Positions 1-7,735 of a DNA stretch of 46,405 nt are shown piece by piece (positions within the stretch are counted from its first letter, which is position 1; each line of letters opens with the position of its first letter). Source of the stretch: Candidatus Epulonipiscioides saccharophilum. Lineage in GTDB: Bacteria; Bacillota; Clostridia; Lachnospirales; Cellulosilyticaceae. Position numbers and translations under genes: made by a program. Below the pieces are notes generated by a model. The model saw only the letters and a list, made by a program, of their open reading frames with translations, ran no database searches and was not told where the DNA came from. The stretch spans positions 1 through 46,405 of the forward strand of contig LNZM01000159.1 of the NCBI GenBank assembly GCA_002007295.1. The letters are read 5' to 3'.

Positions 1-47
1 TAATTGTACAAAATAAATATATATAATAAATGAAATGAGGCAATAAA

Positions 48-767
48 ATGAGTTTATCAAATGAAAGATTAGAAATTTTACAAAAGTTCGAACAATTAAT
101 AGATTATAAATATAAGAATATAAGTCTATTAGATTTAGCGTTAACGCATAGTTCGTACGCAAATGAGCATCGAGATAAAGGAGTAAAGGATAATGAGAGG
201 TTAGAATTTCTAGGTGATGCTATATTAGATCTAATAGTAAGTGAGTATTTATTCAATAAATATCCGGAATCACAAGAAGGAGATTTATCTAAGTTTAGGG
301 CTAGCATTGTTTGTGAAGAGTCTTTAGGAAAGACAGGTAAGAAAATGAATTTGGGTGACTATATTTTACTAGGTCATGGAGAAGAATTAGGTGGAGGAAA
401 AGAGAGAGAGTCTATATTGGCCGATGCTTTAGAAGCTGTGACGGGAGCAATGTTGTTAGATAGCTCGTATGAGGATGTAAAAAAGTTTATAACTAAGATG
501 TTAATTGAGCCGATAAAAAATACAGCAGCTATAAAGTTATATAAGGATTACAAGACTATTTTACAAGTTGAATCTCAAAAATTACATGATGTAGCTATAT
601 CCTATGAGGTTGTCAATGAAGTTGGACCGGATCATGATAAAGAGTTTACTGTAGAATTAAAGCAAAATGGCCAGGCTTTTGGTAGAGGTGTTGGTAGAAC
701 TAAAAGGGATGCTGAACAAATGGCGGCACACCAAGCTTTGATAAATCATTATCATTATAAACAGTAA
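48..767 (+). CDS. rnc: Ribonuclease III
   Basis: Double-strand-specific endoribonuclease that processes rRNA precursors and other structured RNAs in the cytoplasm. The 239-residue length is normal. The N-terminal endonuclease domain (about 1-150) has the family signature ERLEFLGDA at 50-58, and the metal-binding acids are visible as E50, D57, D126 and E129. A double-stranded-RNA-binding domain follows (about 164-235, with GVGRTKRDAEQMAAHQAL). The ATG is preceded by a GAGG ribosome binding site. The next gene on the strand is ftsY; Firmicutes usually have smc between them, and it is missing here. Confidence 0.97.
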   Translation: MSLSNERLEILQKFEQLIDYKYKNISLLDLALTHSSYANEHRDKGVKDNERLEFLGDAILDLIVSEYLFNKYPESQEGDLSKFRASIVCEESLGKTGKKMNLGDYILLGHGEELGGGKERESILADALEAVTGAMLLDSSYEDVKKFITKMLIEPIKNTAAIKLYKDYKTILQVESQKLHDVAISYEVVNEVGPDHDKEFTVELKQNGQAFGRGVGRTKRDAEQMAAHQALINHYHYKQ

Positions 768-1126
768 AATAAAAGTTAAAAATACAATCAATGCATCTTG
801 ACAAAATTTAACTATCAAAGGATAATATATAAAAAAACTGTACTATCATGAAGAATGGAAAGTAGTAAAATCGGAAATATTAAAATTAAAAATAGTGATA
901 TAGCAAAATCGAGATACAAATTGATTTAACATATGATTAAAAATATAAATAAATAATTTCGATACCGCTAAAGAACGCAAAAGTAATACAACGACAAGAC
1001 TTTAGTTGATCCGATTTGGATAAGATTTCAAGTATCAGCTAAAGTCTTAATTATGTTGTTTTAAAAATTTATGGACAATAAGCTAAAAAACAGTTAGATT
1101 AAATCTGTCGAGGAAGGAAAATATGA
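768..1126. other. rnc-ftsY intergenic gap with a long hairpin; no smc
   Basis: No open reading frame of note lies in these 359 bases. The one clear structure is an inverted repeat, arms 996-1010 and 1034-1048 (15 bp with one G-T wobble, 23-base loop), with outer ACAAC/GTTGT arms that could extend it. The downstream flank is T-rich, so it may terminate rnc transcription. A typical smc gene is about 3.5 kb, so the gap cannot hold one. I see no smc remnant by eye. Confidence 0.7.
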
Positions 1127-3433
1127 ATGGCTTTATTGGATGGTTTTAGAAAATTATTTGGAAAGAAGAATAAAGAAGTAAGAGAGGAAATAAGTTCACA
1201 ATCCCCGCAAGTTTCGCATGAAGAGATTGAAAAAGATATAAATGATATGATGAAAACTGATGAGTCTATTTTAGAAATGCCGACTGATGACCCAGATATT
1301 TTAGCTAAACAAATTCAGGCAATAAAAGACGCAGCGAAAAAAGAATCAAAATATAATATCAACCCAGATAAAGAGAAAACAGAACAGAGAGCAGAAGTTA
1401 TAAGTTCGGATAAAGAAGAAGTGGGACAGTCTGTAGAAACTATGCAACCAGATAAAAAGGAAGTAGAACAGAAAGCAGAAATTGAGCAGTTGGATAAAGA
1501 CGAAGCACAACAAGATTCAGAAATTATTAACTCGGACAAAGACGAAGTAGAACAATTTGAAGAAACTACTAACTTAAATAAAGGCAGAGTAGAACAAAAT
1601 TCAGAAACTATTAACCCGGACAAAGACGAAGTAGAACAAGATGTAGAAACTAAGAATCCGGATAAAAACGAAGTAGAACAAAATGCAAAAACTAAGCAGT
1701 TGGATAAAGACGAAGTACAACAAACTGCAACAATTGTCAGTCCGGATAAAAATGAAAAAGAACAAACTTCGAAAACTAGCAGTCTGGATAGAGCAATGAG
1801 CGAAGAGACAATTCCAAACTTTGGAAATCAAGGATCTTTGCCAGCTAAAAAAGAAATTGTACAAACTGATTTAGGTATTGAAATAGAGGTTCCGAAAGTT
1901 GATAGTAATATTATAATAAAGAAAGCGGCGACTATAGAAGATTTTGAACCCACCGTACCAGAATTAGCTGATGATGTTTTACTGCAATCTGATGTTGAAA
2001 ATTGGGACGAAGTAGAAAATAAAGTTGACAATAACGATGAAGATGAATTAAAAGAATATGAATTAGAAGATGATCAGCCGAAAGAAAATGTAGCACATAA
2101 AAGCAATAAAAAGGCTAATATTAAATCTAAACTTTATAAAATATTTAGAATCGATGGGCATGATGATAAAAAAGATTCGACAGAAGAAAATTCAAATTTA
2201 TATACTAAGTCAGAAAAAGAACTAGAACAAAGTGATGATGAAAATAGTACGCCGGAATTTGATGCTGAACCAGACATAGAACCAGAATCAGAATCAGAAA
2301 TAGAAATAGAATATAAGGATTTAACGGATGTAAATGGGTCAATAGATATTGAAAAAAATGATAAAGATTATGAAGATTATGACGAAATAGAAAAGCAAGA
2401 AGATGAACAGGATCAAAATCCGGTTGTTTATTTTGAAGGCGAATTAGTAGATAGCAATTTTTTAACCGAAGAAGAAAATTTAGAAGAACAAGCTAATAGA
2501 GAATTAAGTATCGGTATATTTAAGAAATTGTGGCAAGGATTAACAAAAACTCGTGAAAATATATTAAGTGGCGTAGAGAATGTATTAAAAAGTTTCAAAA
2601 AAATAGATGATGAACTTTATGAAGAATTAGAAGAAGTTTTGATTATGGCGGATTTTGGATTAGAAACAACCGACATGATTTTAAACGAGTTAAGAGAAGT
2701 AGTAAAAGTTTCGAAGATAACTGATCCGGTTGATTTGAAAGAAGCATTAAAAGATATAATTACGAATATATTAAGTTCAACAGACCAGACAAAAGCGTTC
2801 ATAGAAGATGGAAAGCAGAATGTTATTTTAATTGTAGGTGTCAATGGAGCGGGTAAGACGACTAGTGTAGCAAAACTAGCACATTTATTTAAAGAAGAAA
2901 GTAAGACTGTTCTTTTGGCGGCGGCCGATACGTTTAGAGCAGCAGCAATTGAGCAACTGGGAATTTGGGCTGACCGAGCGGGCGTGGATATGATTAAAAA
3001 TAAAGAGGGCACAGATCCGGCCTCTGTAGTGTACGACGCTATATCAGCAGCAAGAGCTAGAAAAGTTGATATTTTGATATGTGATACAGCTGGTAGATTA
3101 CAAAATAAAGTTAATTTAATGAAAGAGTTAGAAAAGATTGGTCGAATTATCGATAAGGAGTATTCTAATGCACATAAACAGGTTATACTAGTCTTAGATG
3201 CAACGACTGGACAAAATGCTATATCACAAGTTAAATTATTTAATGAAGTCGTTAAGATAGACGGAATAATTTTAACAAAATTAGATGGCACAGCAAAAGG
3301 TGGCGCAATAGTAGGAATTTGCCAGACCTTAAATGTTCCCGTAAAATTTATTGGTGTTGGTGAGAAAATGGATGATCTTCAAAAATTTAATCCAGAAGAA
3401 TTTGCAAAAGCCTTATTTAGTAGTGAAGAATAA
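1127..3433 (+). CDS. ftsY: Signal recognition particle receptor FtsY with long acidic repeat-bearing N-terminus
   Basis: GTPase receptor that docks SRP-ribosome complexes at the membrane. The NG domain occupies about residues 460-768: the N domain is a helical bundle, and the G domain has the P-loop GVNGAGKT at 571-578, the DTFRAAAIEQL motif, DTAGR and TKLDGTAKGGA. At 768 residues the protein is roughly twice the usual length. The excess is a highly acidic N-terminal region holding about ten tandem 14-residue repeats (residues ~81-220, pattern DKxEVEQxxExxxx), followed by further Glu/Asp-rich sequence. The start has AGGAAGGA eight bases upstream. Acidic A-domains are known in FtsY; the minisatellite-like expansion is unusual. 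Confidence 0.97.
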   Translation: MALLDGFRKLFGKKNKEVREEISSQSPQVSHEEIEKDINDMMKTDESILEMPTDDPDILAKQIQAIKDAAKKESKYNINPDKEKTEQRAEVISSDKEEVGQSVETMQPDKKEVEQKAEIEQLDKDEAQQDSEIINSDKDEVEQFEETTNLNKGRVEQNSETINPDKDEVEQDVETKNPDKNEVEQNAKTKQLDKDEVQQTATIVSPDKNEKEQTSKTSSLDRAMSEETIPNFGNQGSLPAKKEIVQTDLGIEIEVPKVDSNIIIKKAATIEDFEPTVPELADDVLLQSDVENWDEVENKVDNNDEDELKEYELEDDQPKENVAHKSNKKANIKSKLYKIFRIDGHDDKKDSTEENSNLYTKSEKELEQSDDENSTPEFDAEPDIEPESESEIEIEYKDLTDVNGSIDIEKNDKDYEDYDEIEKQEDEQDQNPVVYFEGELVDSNFLTEEENLEEQANRELSIGIFKKLWQGLTKTRENILSGVENVLKSFKKIDDELYEELEEVLIMADFGLETTDMILNELREVVKVSKITDPVDLKEALKDIITNILSSTDQTKAFIEDGKQNVILIVGVNGAGKTTSVAKLAHLFKEESKTVLLAAADTFRAAAIEQLGIWADRAGVDMIKNKEGTDPASVVYDAISAARARKVDILICDTAGRLQNKVNLMKELEKIGRIIDKEYSNAHKQVILVLDATTGQNAISQVKLFNEVVKIDGIILTKLDGTAKGGAIVGICQTLNVPVKFIGVGEKMDDLQKFNPEEFAKALFSSEE
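1367..1786 (+). repeat. 42-bp coding minisatellite in ftsY (about 10 copies)
   Basis: The segment encodes ten consecutive 14-residue units starting with DK or a variant (DKEEVGQ, DKKEVEQ, DKDEAQQ, DKDEVEQ and so on). The reading frame is kept throughout. Copies differ by several substitutions, so the array is not very recent. It lies wholly in the disordered acidic N-terminal domain, so copy-number change would leave the GTPase intact. Confidence 0.85.
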
Positions 3434-3448
3434 AGATTTCTAAATAAT

Positions 3449-3476
3449 TCTCCCAATACTTGGGAGGATTTTCTTT
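3449..3476 (+). terminator. Intrinsic terminator after ftsY
   Basis: A 7-bp perfect stem (CTCCCAA at 3450-3456, TTGGGAG at 3460-3466) with a 3-base loop is followed by a T-rich run, 17 bases after the ftsY stop codon. Confidence 0.8.
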
Positions 3477-3512
3477 AAAAAAATACAATGAGAATTAGGA
3501 GAAATTACAAAG

Positions 3513-4229
3513 ATGGAAAAAAAATTTTTTACTATAAAAGAAGCTTCTGTTGAACTAGGAATGGAGCCGTATGTATTAAGGTATTATGAAAAAGAATTGA
3601 ATCTAAACATTTTTAGAAATTCGCAAAAACACAGGATATTTACAAAGGACAATTTAGATGTAATAGAAGAGATAAAAAAGTTAAGGGATGCGGGCATTGA
3701 GTTAAAGGCTATTAAGGCTAAAATAGATGGAGGTGTTTGCAATACGGTAACTGATTTAGAGAATCTAGGTGTAATAGAAATGGGTAAAGGATTAGTAACA
3801 TTAAACACACCGCCTATAATACCAGAGGTTTTAAAAGATAATGACGATGATCTAGAAAATAAAAGGTATATATTCTTACAATTAATTCAAAAAACTATAG
3901 AAAACTCATTAATAAATAGTCAACAAATAGCTAAGGCAAGAATTAAGGATGAAATAATGGCGGAATTAAGTGAAGAGTTAAAAGAAGATATCCAGAAAAA
4001 CGTTGTTACATACGTGGATGCTCAAGTTCAAGAATTAAGAGAGGAACAAGATATTAAAAATATCAAGGATGAGAATTATTACAAAAAAGTAGATGAAGCA
4101 ATAAGAGATATGCAGGGATTAAGATCAGAAATGGCAAAATTAAATGCTCAACAAGAGGTTAAAAAAAAATCTATATGGGAAAATCTTTTTGGACGAAAAA
4201 CAAATTCAGCAAAAAACATGCGTATGTAG
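3513..4229 (+). CDS. MerR-type HTH regulator with coiled-coil tail
   Basis: Residues 1-70 form a MerR-type winged helix: FTIKEASVELGMEPYVLRYYEKE gives the recognition helix region, then the RIFTKDNLDVIEEIKKLRDAGIELKAI segment. Residues ~110-225 are charged and helical, likely a dimerising coiled coil, and no metal-binding cysteines typical of MerR/CueR are present. A chromosome- or sporulation-related role as in RacA-like proteins is possible but not shown. The ftsY terminator lies between ftsY and this gene, so it is probably expressed separately. The ribosome binding site is AGGAG about 10 bases before the ATG. Confidence 0.8.
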   Translation: MEKKFFTIKEASVELGMEPYVLRYYEKELNLNIFRNSQKHRIFTKDNLDVIEEIKKLRDAGIELKAIKAKIDGGVCNTVTDLENLGVIEMGKGLVTLNTPPIIPEVLKDNDDDLENKRYIFLQLIQKTIENSLINSQQIAKARIKDEIMAELSEELKEDIQKNVVTYVDAQVQELREEQDIKNIKDENYYKKVDEAIRDMQGLRSEMAKLNAQQEVKKKSIWENLFGRKTNSAKNMRM

Positions 4230-4231
4230 AG

Positions 4232-4290
4232 CTTACATAAAGAGAAGCCGAATGCAAAAACATCGACTTCTTTCTTTATATAGGCTTTTT
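4232..4290. terminator. Convergent terminator region between the MerR and Spo0E-like genes
   Basis: An imperfect hairpin (AGAAGCCGAATG pairing with CATCGACTTCT, one bulge) is followed by T-rich sequence on the plus strand, between the converging 3' ends. It probably serves the MerR-type gene and perhaps both genes. Confidence 0.5.
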
Positions 4291-4464
4291 TAGGTGTAAA
4301 TAAGCATTATGATAATCCAATTGTTGCTGAAATATTGGTAGCATTTGTTGGTCTAATTCTTGACTTATATCTAAGACTTCTGGTGAAAGCAAGTCAAAAT
4401 TTTCACTTTCAATTGAATTAGATAAAGATTGTTTTAGGTTAGAAATAGATGTTAATTCAGTCAT
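4276..4464 (-). CDS. Spo0E-like aspartyl-phosphate phosphatase
   Basis: Small 62-residue protein with the Spo0E-family motif SPEVLDISQELDQQ; the SQELD core is the part that contacts and dephosphorylates Spo0A~P in characterised members. The start was placed at the ATG at 4464 because GAGGCG lies about 8 bases upstream; an in-frame TTG further upstream lacks a ribosome binding site. It is the last gene of an apparent minus-strand operon behind the membrane protein and DUF5685 genes. If it works as its relatives do, it delays sporulation or a Spo0A-driven developmental programme. Confidence 0.7.
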   Translation of the reverse strand: MTELTSISNLKQSLSNSIESENFDLLSPEVLDISQELDQQMLPIFQQQLDYHNAYLHLKKPI

Positions 4465-4537
4465 AAGTTGTCGCCTCAATGTCAATTTGATATAGTTAAT
4501 ATTATAATATTATAATATGTGATAAGAATATAATTTG

Positions 4538-5110
4538 TTACAAATTTTTAAAATATTTATAGTAAGTTTGTACTAATAAGGTTAAAGCGTAGTCCACAAC
4601 AAAGCCAATAAGAATAAAAATGACCAATATCACGGGTGTGGTAAAAATACCCATAGTTGAATCGTCTACATTAACCAAAGAAGTAGCATAAATGTCTGTT
4701 GGAAATGCTAAGCCTATACCAAATATAGGTTCGGATAAATATGGTAGCATAAATGGACTAGCAATTAAAAGTAATATTATACCCATAATGGTAAAAGTAA
4801 TAAGCTTTAAAACAGTTTCTAATATAAGATTATCTTTAGATTCTATGAAAGATTTTATAATGCCATAAGATCCTAAGATAAAATAAGCTACTCCGAGAAT
4901 AGGAGAAAATAAAGCAAATCCTAAAAAACTACTAGATAAATAAACTACAATAGCAGTTTTTAGATTACAACGTAAATATGCTATAATTGGTATGAATAAA
5001 GTGAGTGTGAAGATTGTAATAGTACTTGTGGTCAGAATATTAGCTAAATAAAATAAAATCATAGCCAAAGCTACGAGAACACCACCGGTTGTTAAATCCC
5101 TAGTTTTCAT
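4538..5110 (-). CDS. Integral membrane protein, ECF S-component/DUF2232-like
   Basis: 190 residues with five to six hydrophobic helices (for example about 8-45, 52-80, 98-122, 155-185). The opening TTGGVLVALAMILFYLANIL and overall layout recall small S-components of ECF vitamin transporters and DUF2232 proteins, but I cannot assign a substrate. It starts 36 bp after the DUF5685 gene on the same strand, so the two are probably co-transcribed. Confidence 0.6.
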   Translation of the reverse strand: MKTRDLTTGGVLVALAMILFYLANILTTSTITIFTLTLFIPIIAYLRCNLKTAIVVYLSSSFLGFALFSPILGVAYFILGSYGIIKSFIESKDNLILETVLKLITFTIMGIILLLIASPFMLPYLSEPIFGIGLAFPTDIYATSLVNVDDSTMGIFTTPVILVIFILIGFVVDYALTLLVQTYYKYFKNL

Positions 5111-5146
5111 CTATATAAATATCCTTTCTTTACTATACATAAATAA

Positions 5147-6043
5147 TCATTTTGTTTTCGCTTGTTTGTGAGCGCAAGATTTGCAATTATTGCATTTTCT
5201 AGATATAGCAGTGTATTTATCCATCATACCGTAAATAATAATATTGGTAAGTAAAGCGCGATTTTTTTTTGGAGAAAGTTTAATCAATAGTTCCTTACAA
5301 GTAGCACCTAAACTAAGAATGCTAAATTCTAGATTATTTTGGGCCACGGTACGTAGTTCACCCATAGATTGATTATCTTTATGGTACAGTACATATAGTG
5401 GATTAAAGCTTCCGTTTTCAATATCCTTTTCAAGGTCATCTAAAGCATCCATTAGATAAATCCATTTGCCTAGAACATAGCCGAACATGTATAAATCATG
5501 CTTGTTAGAATGGGTGTAAGGATACTTTTTTAAAATTGTACCAATCATATTAGCAAAAGGGTCCGATATCTCGTCTAAAGAAGTAAAGTTATGAGACTGT
5601 TCTAATTCATGAAGTCTGGCTAAATTCGTGGTTATTATAGAGTTTAAAAATTTGAATTCAGAAGGAATATTTTTAAGAAATGGCCGTAGAGGAAATAAAA
5701 GAAGCTTACTTTTTAGAGAATTTTCATCTAGATAATCATCTTTTAATTTATAATAGCTTAATAATACGTTTACAGCAGCCGAATATTTTAAGGCTAAACA
5801 GTCTTGTACGATAGGCCGTTTCATCGGCCCCACAATGCAACGTTGCTTTTTTAGTTTGACTCTATCTTTATTTGTAGAATCTAGCAAAATAGCCATAGTG
5901 GTGATGTCATAACTAAGGGTTAGTCGAGGTATATTATGAAAATCTCTTTTTATGTGTTGACATAGACCACAATAATAGCTTTTAAATAATTCTAGTTCTC
6001 GAACCTTTAATTCTTCTTTTAGAGGTGTAACATAACCGAACAT
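5147..6043 (-). CDS. DUF5685 family protein
   Basis: 298 residues from the ATG at 6043, chosen because TTGGAG lies just upstream and because the family begins MFGYVxPxKxEL. All-helical, with a CGLC pair (C25, C28), C69 in the QRCIVGPMKRP motif, and a C-terminal CNNCKSC cluster (C284, C287, C290) that may bind a metal. The segment DALDDLEKDIENGSFNPL is a typical DUF5685 motif and resembles the second Asp-rich motif of squalene/phytoene synthases, so a class I terpenoid-synthase-like fold is an inference. In Clostridia this family is often found beside cysteine-tailed TPR or J-domain proteins, as it is here. No function is established. Confidence 0.8.
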   Translation of the reverse strand: MFGYVTPLKEELKVRELELFKSYYCGLCQHIKRDFHNIPRLTLSYDITTMAILLDSTNKDRVKLKKQRCIVGPMKRPIVQDCLALKYSAAVNVLLSYYKLKDDYLDENSLKSKLLLFPLRPFLKNIPSEFKFLNSIITTNLARLHELEQSHNFTSLDEISDPFANMIGTILKKYPYTHSNKHDLYMFGYVLGKWIYLMDALDDLEKDIENGSFNPLYVLYHKDNQSMGELRTVAQNNLEFSILSLGATCKELLIKLSPKKNRALLTNIIIYGMMDKYTAISRKCNNCKSCAHKQAKTK

Positions 6044-6104
6044 ATTTTCTCCAATCATATTTGAATATATAAAAGATAAAAGATACAATGAATTTGCTAT
6101 GAGT

Positions 6105-6133
6105 ATATTATCTTAAGATATACGATTTTTCAA
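6105..6133 (-). promoter_or_regulatory. Promoter for the DUF5685 operon
   Basis: On the minus strand TTGAAA (6128-6133) and TAATAT (6105-6110) are separated by 17 bp, a good sigma-A-type match about 60 bp before the DUF5685 start. Confidence 0.65.
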
Positions 6134-6143
6134 GGTGTTTGAG

Positions 6144-6181
6144 TAAAAAAAAGCAACTAATAAATTAGAATTATTAATTGC
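6144..6181 (-). terminator. Intrinsic terminator downstream of the GATase-like/TPR gene
   Basis: On the minus strand GCAATTAATAA pairs with TTATTAGTTGC (11 bp, one wobble) and is followed directly by a run of eight to nine T. It lies ~130 bp after the stop codon of the 6310-7425 gene and before the DUF5685 promoter, separating the two units. Confidence 0.85.
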
Positions 6182-6309
6182 AGCCAAGCAAAATTATTTT
6201 ATTCTATAGTGATAGATTTGGCTAAACTACCCCTTATATATTTTATTGTGAAAAGATATATAAATAACAAAAAGTTTGTAAGAAATAAAAGTTTGATACA
6301 AGATACTAA

Positions 6310-7425
6310 CTATTTTCGGAAACATTTAAGAAAATTAGTTAATTTTTTGATGTTTTGATGACTTAATGGACATATAGTATTACAATCATTGAAACATGTA
6401 CAACATTCAGTTGTATCTCGAAAACATATACGACAGTCATGATAGCAATCCAAAAAGTCATCGCATGTAGCACAAAAGTCGCAACATTGTTGACAAGAAT
6501 GATCCTTATTATGTAGTTGAGCATAGACGGAAGATTTGTAGTAATCCTGGCTATACGTTTGATATCGTTGCAGAAGCTTTTTGTAAAAATCTTGATAATT
6601 GGAGTTATTTGGATCCATGGATATGGCTTTTTTTAGATGTTTTGCTGCTAAATCAAAGCGGGATGACTTATAAGCCTTAACACCAGCCAAATAATACCGA
6701 TGTGCTACTTTATTGATGCTAACACTTTCATGTGCATGGCTAGATGGATTTCTCTTAATTTCCTTTGTTTCGAAGATAGAATATATTTTAACATTGTTAG
6801 CTTGGATTACGGCAAATTCTTCATTTTTGATTTCTAAAAATTGTTTAGAATATTTGTCCAAAAATTTAACATTAGAACTGACTATATGAAAGTCGGATTC
6901 GAGAGCAATGTAGAGTTTGGATGTGTTATTGATAGCATATATCATGTTAGGTGTTTGCCGATCCATTAGGATTAGAGTATAAGAACCTTTTAGTAAATAA
7001 AATAGATCTTTGACCACAGTTTGAGTAGAAGCACCTGAATCAATTAAATGTTCTATTAAAGAGATAATTAAGGATTCCGGATCACTGTTAGAAATAGCAT
7101 TACCTAAATATTGCGTTAATATAGAACGTTCATATTTTATTGTTCCTTTATAGGCTATACTAAATCGAGAGGACAAGCCTAAATTACCTTGTACTACTGA
7201 AGAATTATTTTGTTGCCAAATTGGATGATCCATTTTACATACGGGATCAATAGCATGTTTGATTAAAGCTTTAAAATGTGTGCTTTGATCGTCATTTTCA
7301 AAAAATTTAAGATTATTATAACAAAAACAAGATCCATTTGGATAATATACCATATATTCTGTTTTGCCACTATGGGCCAATATGATTAAATTAGATGATT
7401 CTTTAAAGCCAATATAGCCGAACAT
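6310..7425 (-). CDS. Nucleophile-less class II glutamine amidotransferase-like domain fused to TPR and Cys-rich tail
   Basis: 371 residues in three parts. Residues 1-226 follow the class II (Ntn) glutamine amidotransferase layout of GlmS/PurF: AYKGTI at 91-96 for the usual VHNGII, SDPESLIISLIEHLID for the SDTEVIAHLI segment, LLKGSYTLILMD for the LxGAYxxVI(M)D segment, then IVSSNVKFL and EEFAVIQANNVKIYS. The N-terminus is MFGYIGF where active enzymes have MCGIVG, so the catalytic N-terminal Cys is replaced by Phe and amidotransferase activity is not expected. Residues ~243-290 are TPR-like. Residues 311-352 carry 13 cysteines. The TPR-tail module matches the neighbouring 129-residue protein. 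A clear AAAGGAGG site precedes the ATG. Confidence 0.7.
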   Translation of the reverse strand: MFGYIGFKESSNLIILAHSGKTEYMVYYPNGSCFCYNNLKFFENDDQSTHFKALIKHAIDPVCKMDHPIWQQNNSSVVQGNLGLSSRFSIAYKGTIKYERSILTQYLGNAISNSDPESLIISLIEHLIDSGASTQTVVKDLFYLLKGSYTLILMDRQTPNMIYAINNTSKLYIALESDFHIVSSNVKFLDKYSKQFLEIKNEEFAVIQANNVKIYSIFETKEIKRNPSSHAHESVSINKVAHRYYLAGVKAYKSSRFDLAAKHLKKAISMDPNNSNYQDFYKKLLQRYQTYSQDYYKSSVYAQLHNKDHSCQQCCDFCATCDDFLDCYHDCRICFRDTTECCTCFNDCNTICPLSHQNIKKLTNFLKCFRK

Positions 7426-7475
7426 ATTAATACGCCTCCTTTAATAATGAGAGTAATACATTATATCTCTCCTTA

Positions 7476-7616
7476 TTATATGCCTAACTTGTCTAACATT
7501 TGCAAATAAAAAATAAAGTGATAGATTTTTATCCACCACTTATCAATTTCATTTAACATTATTGTTGTTTGTCCATATTTTTTGGTTCGAATTAGGTCTT
7601 GGACTTGTGCATACAT
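7476..7616 (-). pseudogene. Truncated 5' copy of the Cys-rich TPR gene
   Basis: The ribosome binding site, ATG and first 25 codons (MYAQVQDLIRTKKYGQTTIM and on to LNEID) match the gene at 7736-8125 with three amino-acid changes. The frame then runs straight into the duplicated terminator hairpin and stops after 46 residues. It lacks the TPR core and the cysteine tail. It could still be translated as a short peptide, because the start signals are intact. Confidence 0.8.
7515..7541 (-). terminator. Terminator hairpin (duplicated copy)
   Basis: AAGTGGTGGAT / ATCTATCACTT hairpin on the minus strand with TTATTTTTTATTT after it. It is an almost exact copy of the hairpin at 7688-7715. Confidence 0.7.
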
Positions 7617-7687
7617 GTTATCATCTCCTTTAATATATTTCTCTTTATTATATGCCTAACTTGTCTGACATTTGCAAATAAAAAATA

Positions 7688-7715
7688 AAGTGATAGATTT
7701 TTATCCACCACTTTA
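7688..7715 (-). terminator. Terminator of the Cys-rich TPR gene
   Basis: A 12-bp stem with wobbles (AAAGTGGTGGAT with ATCTATCACTTT) is followed by TATTTTTTATTT on the minus strand, about 20 bases after the stop codon of the 7736-8125 gene. Confidence 0.8.
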
Positions 7716-7735
7716 TTGATAGTATAATTATTAAA

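Larger units (their letters stand above)
7426..7735. repeat. 174-bp segmental duplication carrying a promoter-like segment, gene fragment and terminator
   Basis: The block at about 7461-7541 recurs at 7635-7715 (offset 174). Each holds a TATAAT-bearing segment on the minus strand and a hairpin of the form AAAGTGGTGGAT...ATCTATCACTTT. Between them lies a truncated copy of the 5' end of the 7736-8125 gene. The unit therefore looks like a tandem duplication of the end of one transcription unit and the start of the next. Confidence 0.8.

Noticed and set aside
1315-2031. Antisense frames opposite the FtsY acidic region (Ser/Cys/Phe-rich)
   Set aside because: They are mirror images of the repeat-coding strand; no start signals and no family resemblance.
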